Positions 1 through 8,776 of a DNA stretch of 64,000 nt are shown here, piece by piece. This stretch comes from an uncultured Anaerolineae bacterium (GTDB lineage: Bacteria; Chloroflexota; Anaerolineae; Anaerolineales; Villigracilaceae): NCBI GenBank assembly GCA_903838415.1, contig CAILYI010000195.1, positions 1 to 64,000 on the forward strand. The letters are read 5' to 3'. The position numbers and the translations under genes are program-made. Every line of letters begins with the position of its first letter. The stretch's first letter is position 1. The notes beneath the pieces were generated by a model, which did not search any database, had not been told where the DNA came from, and saw only the letters and a list, made by a program, of their open reading frames with translations.

Positions 1-12
1 CTAGAATGTTTA

Positions 13-26
13 TGACAGCGGTGTCA
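13..26. promoter_or_regulatory. LacI-type operator, upstream copy
   Basis: The 14-bp sequence TGACAGCGGTGTCA has arms TGACA/TGTCA around a central CG, which is the usual form of a LacI/GalR-family operator. A near-identical copy lies 41 bp downstream, about four helical turns away, so both would face the same side of the DNA. The adjacent regulator gene makes autoregulation the simplest reading. Binding is inferred. Confidence 0.7.
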
Positions 27-53
27 TTGGCCGCGTTTCTTTTTGTATCGAAT

Positions 54-67
54 TGACAGCGTTGTCA
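54..67. promoter_or_regulatory. LacI-type operator, gene-proximal copy
   Basis: TGACAGCGTTGTCA repeats the upstream operator with one central base changed. It overlaps a TTGACA hexamer (53-58) that could be a -35 element. A weak -10 candidate, TATCCA, sits at 75-80. Repressor bound here would cover the promoter of the LacI gene that starts at 100. Confidence 0.7.
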
Positions 68-99
68 TAAATACTATCCAGGTAAAAAAGAGGCTCATT

Positions 100-1116
100 T
101 TGGCATCCGTAACCATTCGAGAAGTTGCAGATCTGGCAGGGGTATCCATCAAGACTGTTTCTCGTATTCTAAATGATGAGCCATATGTAACCGAAATAAC
201 ACGAAAAAAGGTGAATGACGCCATTCAACAATTAGGGTATGTGGCCAGCATGCCAGCCAGACGCCTGGCGTCTGGACAGTCTTATACGATTGGCTTGATT
301 TTCCACAACGCAAGCTGGCACTACATCCAGGATGTTCAAATGAATGTCATGGAAACCGCAAACAAATATGGGTACAGCGTATTGTTGCATCCCTGCGATA
401 TTACCAACCAAAACCATGCCCATGAAATTATGAATATGGTTCATCAAAAGCAAGTGGATGGTTTCATTTTTACCCCCCCCTCTGATAATGCCAGCGAGTT
501 AATCCAAAAGCTAAAAGTGATGCAATTTCCCTTCGTTCGGCTAACTCCTATGGATAGGGAAAGTCAACTACCATTTGTCACCGCGACAGATTACCAGGGG
601 GCGCTGGATATGACCAAGTATCTGATTGAACTTGGGCACAAACGAATTGCATACGTTATTGGTCCCCAAGAACAAAGAGCGGCTCACGACCGTTTCGCCG
701 GTTATAAGGATGCGCTGCTCTCAGCCGGTTACCTTTTTGATCCCGAAACAATGATTCAGGGTGATGATCATTTCGAATCGGGATATGCGGCCTCGATGAG
801 CCTTATCTCCCTGGATGATCGTCCCACTGCCATTTTCTGCAATAACGATGAAATGGCTGCAGGAGCGATGTCTGCGGTATTTGAAACTGGCATGAATGTT
901 CCCAAAGACATCTCAATTGCTGGTTTTGACAATATCCCTCTATCAAAACAGGTTTGGCCTCCTCTCACAACAGTTGACCAGCCCATTGCCAAAATTGCAA
1001 AAAAAGCAACAAAACACCTCGTGGCGTTGTTGCGTGGTGAAGAACTGGAATGTCTGCACTGTGAAATCCCAACCCGCTTGGTGATTAGAAAATCAACCGC
1101 TCAAAATTTCCATTGA
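100..1116 (+). CDS. LacI/GalR-family transcriptional repressor
   Basis: A 338-residue sugar-responsive DNA-binding protein. The N-terminal helix-turn-helix and hinge helix (TIREVADLAGVSIKTVSRIL, about residues 5-24) are followed by a periplasmic-binding-protein-like effector domain with the family's late motif GFDNIPLSKQVWPPLTTV. I chose the TTG at 100 because it puts the usual short MA-x-x-TI lead before the helix-turn-helix and has an AGAGG ribosome site about 7 nt upstream. A TTG at 43 would add 19 residues and run through an operator. Two operator-like palindromes precede the gene, so autoregulation is likely. The probable target is the sugar transporter downstream. The gene looks more AT-rich than the rest of the window. 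Confidence 0.9.
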   Translation: MASVTIREVADLAGVSIKTVSRILNDEPYVTEITRKKVNDAIQQLGYVASMPARRLASGQSYTIGLIFHNASWHYIQDVQMNVMETANKYGYSVLLHPCDITNQNHAHEIMNMVHQKQVDGFIFTPPSDNASELIQKLKVMQFPFVRLTPMDRESQLPFVTATDYQGALDMTKYLIELGHKRIAYVIGPQEQRAAHDRFAGYKDALLSAGYLFDPETMIQGDDHFESGYAASMSLISLDDRPTAIFCNNDEMAAGAMSAVFETGMNVPKDISIAGFDNIPLSKQVWPPLTTVDQPIAKIAKKATKHLVALLRGEELECLHCEIPTRLVIRKSTAQNFH

Positions 1117-1331
1117 TATTTTCTATCAGCTCGTAGTTACAGCACTTTGAGACATGCTATGGAGCGAATCGCTACTGGATGAGAGAGTCGTTGCGATAAG
1201 CAGGCAAAAATTGCACCATTCTTACGAATACATGCTCCTTTTGTGCGAGACACGCGCATCAAAAAACAGTAAAGTTACCATTAGCGAATTGCCTGATTTC
1301 ACAATCTGGCCAGCTAATGTGAAAACATTAT

Positions 1332-1727
1332 ATGAAGCGTCTATGTGTCATCGCCGAAGCCAATCCTTTTATCATCCGTTTACTGCAGCGCTTTGCTGAA
1401 AAAATCGGTTTGGATGTTCTGTTGGTTCAAGTTGGCCAGGATGTATTGGACCTGGCTCACCAAAAGAAACCTGCGGTCATTGTGATTGATCCTGAACTGC
1501 CAGGAAAAATGCGCGGATGGGAAGTCATCCGGCTGCTGCGGGAAGATGTCGAGGCCTGCCAGATTCCCGTCATAGCCTGCACCTGGATGGACGAAGGTGC
1601 TTTGCGCGAGATGGCAGGCGAAGTCAATGGCCGGTTACAGAAACCGGATATGCATTACATGGATTTTGTGAACGCTCTGATGAAAGCGGGCGTATTACCA
1701 GGTCAAATTCCATCCATGAACGATTGA
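1332..1727 (+). CDS. stand-alone response-regulator receiver domain protein
   Basis: A 131-residue protein that is only a receiver domain. The phosphoacceptor is Asp53 in VIVIDPELPG, the conserved Thr is at 84 (IACTW) and the conserved Lys at 104 (LQKPD). The first acidic pocket is weak, with Glu9 and Asn11 rather than a pair of acids. There is no output domain and no histidine kinase in the window. It ends 25 nt before the transporter ATPase gene and may be co-transcribed with it. The 215 bp between the LacI gene and this one hold no gene I can support, and the ribosome site is poor. Fold and family are clear; the partner is unknown. Confidence 0.75.
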   Translation: MKRLCVIAEANPFIIRLLQRFAEKIGLDVLLVQVGQDVLDLAHQKKPAVIVIDPELPGKMRGWEVIRLLREDVEACQIPVIACTWMDEGALREMAGEVNGRLQKPDMHYMDFVNALMKAGVLPGQIPSMND

Positions 1728-1752
1728 TCAACATCTGAAGAAAGGCTCGTGC

Positions 1753-3276
1753 ATGAATAATGACGGATTACTCAGCATAGAAGGCATTTCCAAATCATTC
1801 CCTGGCGTGCAAGCGCTTTCGGATTTGTCGATGGAAATTAGACGAGGCGAGATCCTGGCATTGGTTGGAGAAAACGGCGCCGGGAAATCAACCCTGATCA
1901 AGATCCTTTCGGGTGTGTATCGTCCCGATTCAGGCCGCATCAGGATCAATGGACAGGAGGTCCGGTTTCAAAATCCGCTTCAAGCGGTCGAAGCCGGGAT
2001 TGGTGTGGTCTATCAGGAACTCAGCCTGGTTCCTAACCTGTCCGTTGCCGAGAACACCTTTGGAGGACGCCCACCCACCAATGGGATTGGATTGATGAAT
2101 ATGCCGGAGCTGCAAAGAAAAACGGCTGAACTTCTCGATCAATTCCAGGTGGAGTTCAACTCGCGGACGCAGGTAGGCTCGCTTTCCCTGGGAAACCAAC
2201 AGCTGGTTGAAATCATCAAGGCGCTGGCAACCAACGCCAAAATCCTGATCCTTGATGAGCCGACTTCATCCCTGTCGCTTCAGGAAGCCAATATCCTGTT
2301 CGAGCGGCTCAAACAGCTCAAAGAACGCGGTATTACGATCATCTATGTCTCTCATCACCTGGAAGAAATTTTTGAAATTTCGGATCGCGTGTCCGTGTTG
2401 CGCGACGGTCGCTATGTTGGCACCAAGAATACGGCTGAAACCAACGAAAATGAGATCGTCAGCATGATGGTGGGCCGCAATCTGGACGAGACTGATGTTC
2501 TGCATGGTAGCGGGGAGCGCGGCATTGAACTCCTGCGCGTGGAAAATGTGACTCGAACGGGTTCATTTAAGGATGTCAGTTTCACTGTCCACAAAGGTGA
2601 AGTGCTGACCTTCTTCGGGTTGGTTGGCTCCGGGCGCACGGAAGTGGCGCGCACGCTGATTGGGCTGGATGCACTTTCCAGCGGCAAAGTGATTCTGCGC
2701 GGCAAAGAAGTTCACATTTCCAGCCCGGCGAAAGCCATGCAGTTAGGCATGGCCTATCTGTCAGAAGACCGCAAATCTGAAGGGTTGTTCCTGGATAAGA
2801 CCATCAAGGAAAACTTCCTGGCTACCAATCTCAAGCATGTCTCTCCGGGAGGCTGGCTGAATTGGGGACGGTTGCAGGTAATCGTGCAGGATTATGTCAC
2901 CCGGTTGGAAATTCGTACGCCCAGTCTCGATCAGCACATCAACAATCTCTCCGGCGGCAACCAGCAGAAAGTGCTGCTGGGTGAATGGCTGGCTACTGAG
3001 CCCGAACTGTTGATTGTGGATGAGCCAACCCGGGGCATTGATGTCGGCACCAAGCAGGAAATTCACAAATTATTACGAAACCTGGCCGATCAAGGCAAAG
3101 CCATCATGGTCATTTCGTCCGACCTGCCTGAAGCATTGCGCATCAGCGATCGGATCGCAGTGATGCGGAGAGGCCAGCTGGTCGGATTTATAAACCATAC
3201 AGATGCCAATGAAGAGCGGGTGATGGAACTCGCCGCCGGTGTTGCCAGCAGCAATAATCACAAAGAGGAGAAATAG
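1753..3276 (+). CDS. sugar ABC transporter, duplicated ATP-binding protein (RbsA/MglA/XylG type)
   Basis: A 507-residue ATPase with two fused ABC domains that powers uptake of a monosaccharide or polyol. Domain 1 has Walker A GENGAGKST, Walker B LILDEPTSSLS and an atypical signature LSLGNQQ. Domain 2 has the degenerate P-loop GLVGSGRTEV usual in this family, a full signature LSGGNQQKVLLGEWL and LLIVDEPTRGID. This asymmetry means one competent ATP site per chain, as in RbsA. The permease start codon lies 1 nt past the stop. The substrate cannot be named from the ATPase; context suggests a pentose or methylated polyol. Confidence 0.93.
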   Translation: MNNDGLLSIEGISKSFPGVQALSDLSMEIRRGEILALVGENGAGKSTLIKILSGVYRPDSGRIRINGQEVRFQNPLQAVEAGIGVVYQELSLVPNLSVAENTFGGRPPTNGIGLMNMPELQRKTAELLDQFQVEFNSRTQVGSLSLGNQQLVEIIKALATNAKILILDEPTSSLSLQEANILFERLKQLKERGITIIYVSHHLEEIFEISDRVSVLRDGRYVGTKNTAETNENEIVSMMVGRNLDETDVLHGSGERGIELLRVENVTRTGSFKDVSFTVHKGEVLTFFGLVGSGRTEVARTLIGLDALSSGKVILRGKEVHISSPAKAMQLGMAYLSEDRKSEGLFLDKTIKENFLATNLKHVSPGGWLNWGRLQVIVQDYVTRLEIRTPSLDQHINNLSGGNQQKVLLGEWLATEPELLIVDEPTRGIDVGTKQEIHKLLRNLADQGKAIMVISSDLPEALRISDRIAVMRRGQLVGFINHTDANEERVMELAAGVASSNNHKEEK

Positions 3277-3277
3277 C

Positions 3278-4273
3278 ATGACAGAGAAACTCACTCCAAA
3301 AAGCCAGACTCAGCCCAGTAAAGGCAGCTCGATTCTCAAGATTGTGCTCCAGCAGCGCGAGCTGACCATTTTTCTGTCGGTGTTGGCGTTTGCCGCATTA
3401 TTGGCGTTCAATTCTCCCAATTTTCTAAATCGGGCCAACCTGATTGCCCTGTTGGTCGGTCTGTCTTTCGATATGATCGTGGCTGTCGGCATGACTGTTT
3501 TGATGGTTTCCGGCGGCTTTGACCTGTCGGTCGGTTCTGTGCTGGCGCTGGCGGGTGCGGTGGCTGGATATTCCATCACCAAGTTCGGGGCGCCGGTCTG
3601 GCTCGGAATTTTGCTGGGATTGTTGACGGGTGTGGTGATCGGTCTTGTCAACGGACTTTTGGTGACTAAAATCCGCGTCAATCCGTTTATTGCCACGTTG
3701 GGCATGATGCAGGTGGTGCGTGGGATCGTTTTCCTGCTCACGTCTGGCTTGGGAATCTCCAATTTGCCGGATTCTTTCAACTATTTTGGACAGGAGAAAT
3801 GGTTTGGGCTGCAAGTGCCGGTCTGGATCATGTTATTCCTGGTGATAGTGGGTGAGATCTTGTTGCGTCGCTGGAGTTTCTTCCGTCAGAGCTATTTTGT
3901 GGGCGGAAACGAACGCAGCGCCCGGCTGTCTGGCATCAATATCGATCAAGTCAAGATTATGAATTACATCATCGTGGGTATTATGGCAGCCATCTCCGGC
4001 CTTTTGTTGGCTGGACGCATGGGAACAGCCTCCGTATCTGCCGGTTTGGGCGCTGAATTGCGCGTGGTGTCAGCTGTTGTGATTGGCGGCGCCAGCCTGT
4101 CGGGTGGTGAAGGTTCCATCGTGGGCGCCCTCCTGGGAGTTATCCTGTTGAACCTGATTTCCAATGGTTTGAACCTGTTGGGCATCAATGTTTATTGGCA
4201 AAACGTGGTTATTGGCGGCGTTTTAATCATCGCAGTGGCTGCTGACTCTCTCTCCCGCCGTTCGAAATCCTGA
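3278..4273 (+). CDS. sugar ABC transporter permease (RbsC/XylH type)
   Basis: A 331-residue membrane permease of the BPD_transp_2 family. It has many hydrophobic helices and the family motifs GGFDLSVGSVLALAG and VIGGASLSGGEGS. The ATG at 3278 was chosen because GAGGAG lies just upstream; an upstream in-frame start would overlap the ATPase gene. It is the only permease in the window and would act as a homodimer with the ATPase. The stop codon sits in the loop of a hairpin at 4258-4284. Confidence 0.93.
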   Translation: MTEKLTPKSQTQPSKGSSILKIVLQQRELTIFLSVLAFAALLAFNSPNFLNRANLIALLVGLSFDMIVAVGMTVLMVSGGFDLSVGSVLALAGAVAGYSITKFGAPVWLGILLGLLTGVVIGLVNGLLVTKIRVNPFIATLGMMQVVRGIVFLLTSGLGISNLPDSFNYFGQEKWFGLQVPVWIMLFLVIVGEILLRRWSFFRQSYFVGGNERSARLSGINIDQVKIMNYIIVGIMAAISGLLLAGRMGTASVSAGLGAELRVVSAVVIGGASLSGGEGSIVGALLGVILLNLISNGLNLLGINVYWQNVVIGGVLIIAVAADSLSRRSKS

Positions 4274-4284
4274 GATTCGAACGG
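4258..4284 (+). other. hairpin enclosing the permease stop codon
   Basis: Arms CCGTTCGAA (4258-4266) and TTCGAACGG (4276-4284) form a perfect 9-bp stem with a 9-nt loop. The loop contains the TGA stop (4271-4273). The only run downstream is AAAAAT, so it is not a classical terminator. It lies between the permease and the binding-protein gene, where mRNA-stabilising hairpins are known to raise the binding-protein share. The 121-bp gap also holds a strong ribosome-site-like AAGGAGGT near 4292 with no usable start codon after it. Confidence 0.5.
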
Positions 4285-4394
4285 AAAAATTAGAAGGAGG
4301 TAAAAGCGGAGCCCACCTTATCAGTTAACCAGACTTTCAGTTCAAAGTTGATCGACATTCAAATTAAGTAAAAAAATCATGAGGAGAATATCAC

Positions 4395-6389
4395 ATGAAA
4401 CAGAAAGTATTGTCTGTACTATCCATGCTGCTGGTCCTGACCATGCTGCTTTCAGCTTGCGGTACGCCACAAGCTGCCACCGAAGCCCCCGCTCAGCCCG
4501 CGGCGACAGAAGCTGTGGCGCAACCTGCTGCGACTGAAGCGGCCCCCGCGGCCCCTGCCGCTCCTGCTGCTCCTGAACAGGTCTATTATGAAGTTAATGC
4601 GCTCTTAAACCTGCCTTACTTCATTGACCACCGCCTGGGGTTGGAATTTGCCGGTCATGCCTTGGGTGTCAAGACCAAATATGTTGGTCCTGTGGAATAT
4701 GACATGACTGCCATGATCAACACTTTTGAACAGGCGATTGCTGAAAAACCAGCCGGAATCAACACGGTAGGTTTTGATCCCGCGCTCAAACCGTCCATTG
4801 ATACCGCGATTGATGCGGGTATCCCGGTTGTGACGTTGGATGCTGAAGTCTATGGTTCCAAACGCTATACTTTCCTGGGCACTGGTAACTACAATGCCGG
4901 ACGCGTTGGTGCCAAGACACTGGCAGAAGCGATTGGCGGCAAGGGCAAGGTTGCCTTGATCACAAAGGTTGGCCAATCTAACCTGGAAGAGCGCCTCAAT
5001 GGTTATAAGGATGAATTTGCGGCCAACTATCCTGACATTTCCGTCGTTCAGGTTATTGACGATCAATCAGACTCCGCCAAGGCAGCCGATGGTTTGAAAG
5101 CTGTTTTGCAGCGCGAAGCTGACCTGGCTGGTGTGGGTTGCGTGGAAGCCGCTGGCGGCGTCGGCGCGGCCACCGCTATCAAGGAACTCGATTTGGTTGG
5201 CAAGGTGCAGATTGTTTCGATGGATCGCGACGATGGCACCCTCAAGTTCATTGAAGACAAGGTGATTTACGCCTCCATCGCCCAGAAAACCGGCCTGATG
5301 ACCTTCTATGGCACCATGCTGATGCACGGCTATCAGAACAACCCCGTGCCGATTGTCAGCGACAACAAGGCTGCCAATATTATCCCGCTGCCCCAGGCTG
5401 TAGATACCGGCGTGGTGGTCATCAAGTCTGAAAACGCCAAGTTCTTCTACCATGTTGAGAATCCTTACGATTTCAGCAAATACCCGGTTACCCCGGCTCA
5501 GCCCGAAGAGACTTACGTGGAAGTATTGGCCCTGGTCAATCTGCCGTATTTCATCGATCACCGCCTGGGATTGGAATTTGCTGGCAAGGAATTGGGCGTT
5601 AAAACCAAGTTCGTTGGCCCGGTCGATTATGACATGACCGCCATGATCAACACTTTCGACCAGGTCATTGCTGAAAAACCGGCAGGCATCCTGGTGGTAG
5701 GTTTCGATCCGGCGCTCAAACCCTCCATTGACAAAGCGATTGACGCTGGCATCCCGGTTGTGACGCTCGATGCTGAAGTCTACGGTTCCAAGCGCTATAC
5801 CTTCCTGGGCACTGGTAACTACAATGCCGGACGCGAAGGCGCCAAGAAACTTGCTGAAGCGCTCGGTGGCAAGGGCAAAGTTGCCTTGTTGACCAAAGTC
5901 GGCCAATCCAACCTGGAAGAACGTATTCAGGGCTACAAGGATGAATTCGCCCAGAACTTCCCCGGTATCGAGATGGTTCAGGTGATTGACGACCAGTCCG
6001 ACTCCGCCAAGGCTGCCGATGGCCTGAAAGCTGTCCTGCAGCGCTATCCTGACCTGGCTGGTGTGGGTTGCGTGGAAGCTGCCGGTGGCGTAGGTGCTGC
6101 TACCGCTGTCAAAGAACTCGACCTGGTTGGTAAAGTGCAGATCGTCTCGATGGATCGTGACGACGGCACCCTCAAGTTCATCGAAGACGGCGTGATCTAT
6201 GCCTCCGTTGCGCAGAAGACCGCCCTGATGTCTTACCTGGGCACCAAACTGCTCTACTACTACAATCACGCCCCCGTCCCGGTTGTTCCCGATAACAAGG
6301 CTGCTGGCATTATCCCGCTGCCCGAGAGTGTCGACACCGGTACCATCATCATCACCAAGGACAACGCGTCCTTCTTCTACCACAAGTAA
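4395..6389 (+). CDS. sugar-binding lipoprotein with two tandem type I periplasmic-binding domains
   Basis: A 664-residue surface lipoprotein. The signal peptide ends in the lipobox LLSAC, giving lipidated Cys22. A low-complexity Ala/Pro/Glu/Thr linker runs to about residue 60. Two Peripla_BP_4-type domains of 291 residues follow (about 63-353 and 373-663), separated by a 19-residue linker. They are about 82 percent identical by my count and have no gaps. Single-domain relatives are about 330-380 residues, so this is a duplication within one gene. GAGGAG precedes the ATG. It should deliver substrate to the RbsA/RbsC-type transporter just upstream. Both copies keep the aromatic and acidic positions, so both probably bind ligand. 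Confidence 0.92.
   Translation: MKQKVLSVLSMLLVLTMLLSACGTPQAATEAPAQPAATEAVAQPAATEAAPAAPAAPAAPEQVYYEVNALLNLPYFIDHRLGLEFAGHALGVKTKYVGPVEYDMTAMINTFEQAIAEKPAGINTVGFDPALKPSIDTAIDAGIPVVTLDAEVYGSKRYTFLGTGNYNAGRVGAKTLAEAIGGKGKVALITKVGQSNLEERLNGYKDEFAANYPDISVVQVIDDQSDSAKAADGLKAVLQREADLAGVGCVEAAGGVGAATAIKELDLVGKVQIVSMDRDDGTLKFIEDKVIYASIAQKTGLMTFYGTMLMHGYQNNPVPIVSDNKAANIIPLPQAVDTGVVVIKSENAKFFYHVENPYDFSKYPVTPAQPEETYVEVLALVNLPYFIDHRLGLEFAGKELGVKTKFVGPVDYDMTAMINTFDQVIAEKPAGILVVGFDPALKPSIDKAIDAGIPVVTLDAEVYGSKRYTFLGTGNYNAGREGAKKLAEALGGKGKVALLTKVGQSNLEERIQGYKDEFAQNFPGIEMVQVIDDQSDSAKAADGLKAVLQRYPDLAGVGCVEAAGGVGAATAVKELDLVGKVQIVSMDRDDGTLKFIEDGVIYASVAQKTALMSYLGTKLLYYYNHAPVPVVPDNKAAGIIPLPESVDTGTIIITKDNASFFYHK
4581..6383 (+). 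repeat. in-frame tandem duplication of an 873-bp domain (period 930 bp)
   Basis: Unit 1 is 4581-5453 and unit 2 is 5511-6383. They align without gaps at a constant offset of 930 bp. Blocks such as LPYFIDHRLGLEFAG and GSKRYTFLGTGNYNAGR are identical. Synonymous third-position changes are frequent, so the duplication is not brand new and the protein sequence appears to be held by selection or gene conversion. Confidence 0.95.
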
Positions 6390-6412
6390 ATTGTAAGCAA
6401 CCCCTCCTTAAA

Positions 6413-6440
6413 GCTCCCCTCCACTTTCGTGGAGGGGAGC
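6413..6440 (+). terminator. strong hairpin after the binding-protein gene
   Basis: A perfect 12-bp stem, GCTCCCCTCCAC (6413-6424) with GTGGAGGGGAGC (6429-6440), closes a TTTC loop 24 nt after the stop. No U-run follows, so it may be a partial terminator or 3-prime stabiliser that separates transporter expression from the methyltransferase genes. Confidence 0.55.
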
Positions 6441-6519
6441 AGGGGAGCGGTATCCCGCCTGCAGAATGCTATCGTAAGAATCCCGGAATTATCCTGCAAG
6501 ACATAGTGAGGTAAGGCCG

Positions 6520-7563
6520 ATGAGAGATGAAATGAACTCGATCGAACGAGTCCAGGCTGCCATCGAGCTGCGCGAGCCCGACCGGGTACCGGTCGACCTG
6601 CACAACTTCCAACCGGCAGCTTTTGCCACCGGGCTGCCCATGGATCAGGTTTTCAAGAGCGGTGAGCTACTTGCCCAGTCCATGCTGGATGCCTGGCGTG
6701 AATATGGTCACGATATGATTTTGCTGGAAAATGGCACAGCCTGCAACGCTCAGGCCTGCGGGGTTAAGGTCATCTACCGTGAAGATGCCGCCCCGGCAGC
6801 CCATATACCGGTCCTGGAGCGGATTGAAGATATCGACAAACTGACTATCCCCGATCCTTACACCGCTTTTCCAATGTGCGAAATCATCAAAGCCGCCCGC
6901 ATCCTGGTCAAAGAAGTTGGCGACAAGGTGTGGATTTGCGCGCGGGCAGACCAGGGGCCAATGGATTTGGCCAGCCAGGTCTATTCGATGGGTGAGTTGT
7001 TGGTTGATATGGCCTTGGGCGAAAAGGACGAATATATTTTCAAACTGCTCGACTACTGCCGCCAGGTTTCCACCCGCTATGCTTATGCCTTGATGGAAAC
7101 CGGCGCTCATTCCACCTCGATCGGTGAGCCGGTCGCCGGGCCGGATGTGATCTCTCCCAAGATGTATCGCAAATATGCCTGGCGTTTTGAAAAACAAATG
7201 GTGGATGAACTGAAACAGCACGGCATCATCCTGCATAATCATATTTGTGGCAACACCGGGCCGATTATTGAAGACTTCATCGCCACCGGCGCGCAAGTGT
7301 TGGAGATCGACCACAAGACGGATGCGCGCAAGATAAAAGCCGCGGCAACCGGGCGCACCTGCCTGTTGGGAAACATCGATACCGGCTTGCTGGCTGTCGG
7401 GTCCCCGGCAGAAGTCGAAACGGCCTGCCGCGACTTGATCGAAATTTGTAAACCCGGCAGTGGTTTCATCCTCGGACCGGGCTGCGCCATGGGCACCACC
7501 ACTCCGGCTGAGAACATGCACAGCCTGGTGGAATCAGCGAAAAAATATGGACGCTATTCGTAA
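6520..7563 (+). CDS. UroD-superfamily methyltransferase 1 (MtaA/MtbA-like)
   Basis: A 347-residue TIM-barrel protein of the uroporphyrinogen decarboxylase superfamily. It carries the zinc site of MtaA/MtbA/CmuA-type methyltransferases: His241 and Cys243 in HICGNT, and Cys322 in GPGCAMG. In that family the zinc activates a thiol that exchanges a methyl group with a corrinoid protein. The corrinoid protein gene four genes downstream supports this role over heme synthesis. A GAGGTAAG ribosome site precedes the ATG by about 6 nt. The methyl donor or acceptor is unknown. Confidence 0.82.
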   Translation: MRDEMNSIERVQAAIELREPDRVPVDLHNFQPAAFATGLPMDQVFKSGELLAQSMLDAWREYGHDMILLENGTACNAQACGVKVIYREDAAPAAHIPVLERIEDIDKLTIPDPYTAFPMCEIIKAARILVKEVGDKVWICARADQGPMDLASQVYSMGELLVDMALGEKDEYIFKLLDYCRQVSTRYAYALMETGAHSTSIGEPVAGPDVISPKMYRKYAWRFEKQMVDELKQHGIILHNHICGNTGPIIEDFIATGAQVLEIDHKTDARKIKAAATGRTCLLGNIDTGLLAVGSPAEVETACRDLIEICKPGSGFILGPGCAMGTTTPAENMHSLVESAKKYGRYS

Positions 7564-7578
7564 AGAAGGAGCAAGGTT

Positions 7579-8766
7579 ATGACAATCACCGATCCTTTAA
7601 GTGCTACCGAACGTGAAGATTTCCGCCGTTTATTTGAGAAACGGCTCGAAAAAGTGGCCGCCAAGACCGAAGATTTGTTTTCCTTCAAGGCTGTCAAAGA
7701 GCCGCCTTTTATGATGAACAGCGCCCTGTACTGGCTCTTCGGGTTGGATATGGACACTTTCCCGGCTGATTACTTTGATGACCCGGCAGCCATGGTCAAC
7801 TTCCAGGAGCGTACCTATTATGATCAGGTTAAGGAGATTGAAGATGATTTCGTCCCTTATCTGATGCCCTGGTACGGCACGGTTGTGGCGGCTTCGGCTT
7901 TCGGCTGTCAGATTGAGTTTATCCCCAAGCAGGATCCGGCCGCCAATCCACGTTTCTACCCGATCCAATCTCCGGATGACATTCGCCAGTTGGAAATACC
8001 CGATCCCGAAAGAGCCGGGTTGATGCCCCGCGTGTTGGATTTCCTGCGTTACATGAAAGCCAACAGCTTCCTGCCGGTGGGAATTACCGATTTTCAGGGT
8101 CCACTCACCACCGCCAATCAGTTGATGGGCTATGACAAGCTCATTTACCTGATGTACGACCACCCCAACCTGATGCACGAATTAATGGATAAGATCACGG
8201 AAGCGCTGATTCTGTGGGTCAAGAAACAGAAACAGGTGATTGGCGAGCCGCTCAATTACTGCATTTCCGACCAGCAGGTTTACACAGGAAGGCATGCAGG
8301 CGTTTGGTTCTCGGATGATGACGCGGTCCTGATATCAGAGAAACTTTATCGCGAATTTGTTGTGCCTTACAATTCCCGCATCCTGACCGCGTTTGGTGGT
8401 GGCATCATCCATTACTGTGGGAACGGTACCCACCATGCCGATAACTTCTTGAATACGAAAGGGCTGTTGGGATTGAATATTTACAACCTGTACAATGTGC
8501 CCTCGTTTGCGAAACTTAAGGCCAAGGTGGAAAACCGGCTGGTGATGTTTGCCTGTGACTTTACCCCGGTTGAGCATGCCGCTTATTTCGAAGAACTCCT
8601 GTCCAGCGTCGATACCAAAGGTCTGCTGATTTGCTCGCAGTATTCGCCGGTGGTCGGTCTGCTCAAGGGCGGAAAGTACAATGCCATTCGGCGGCCACTC
8701 AAAGAAGGACGCCTGGAAGCCTACGAGTCTTTGAAATCGGCTGTCCAGCGTAGAGCCGCGCAATAA
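7579..8766 (+). CDS. UroD-superfamily methyltransferase 2
   Basis: A 395-residue UroD-like barrel protein, starting 16 nt after the previous gene behind an AAGGAG site. A putative zinc site is visible: His278 and Cys280 in HYCGNG, and Cys352 in LLICSQYSP. It is longer at the N-terminus than its neighbours and diverges strongly from them, so it is not a recent copy. It could be the substrate-specific methyltransferase, with a neighbour acting as the second transferase; the sequence does not settle this. Confidence 0.75.
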   Translation: MTITDPLSATEREDFRRLFEKRLEKVAAKTEDLFSFKAVKEPPFMMNSALYWLFGLDMDTFPADYFDDPAAMVNFQERTYYDQVKEIEDDFVPYLMPWYGTVVAASAFGCQIEFIPKQDPAANPRFYPIQSPDDIRQLEIPDPERAGLMPRVLDFLRYMKANSFLPVGITDFQGPLTTANQLMGYDKLIYLMYDHPNLMHELMDKITEALILWVKKQKQVIGEPLNYCISDQQVYTGRHAGVWFSDDDAVLISEKLYREFVVPYNSRILTAFGGGIIHYCGNGTHHADNFLNTKGLLGLNIYNLYNVPSFAKLKAKVENRLVMFACDFTPVEHAAYFEELLSSVDTKGLLICSQYSPVVGLLKGGKYNAIRRPLKEGRLEAYESLKSAVQRRAAQ

Positions 8767-8776
8767 AGGAATTGGT

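Noticed and set aside
1154-1399. 81-residue open frame between the LacI and receiver genes
   Set aside because: It overlaps the receiver gene in another frame, has no ribosome site and no family pattern.
5067-6383. 438-residue open frame antisense to the binding-protein gene
   Set aside because: It mirrors the tandem domains, has no recognisable family or ribosome site, and arises from codon bias of the real gene.
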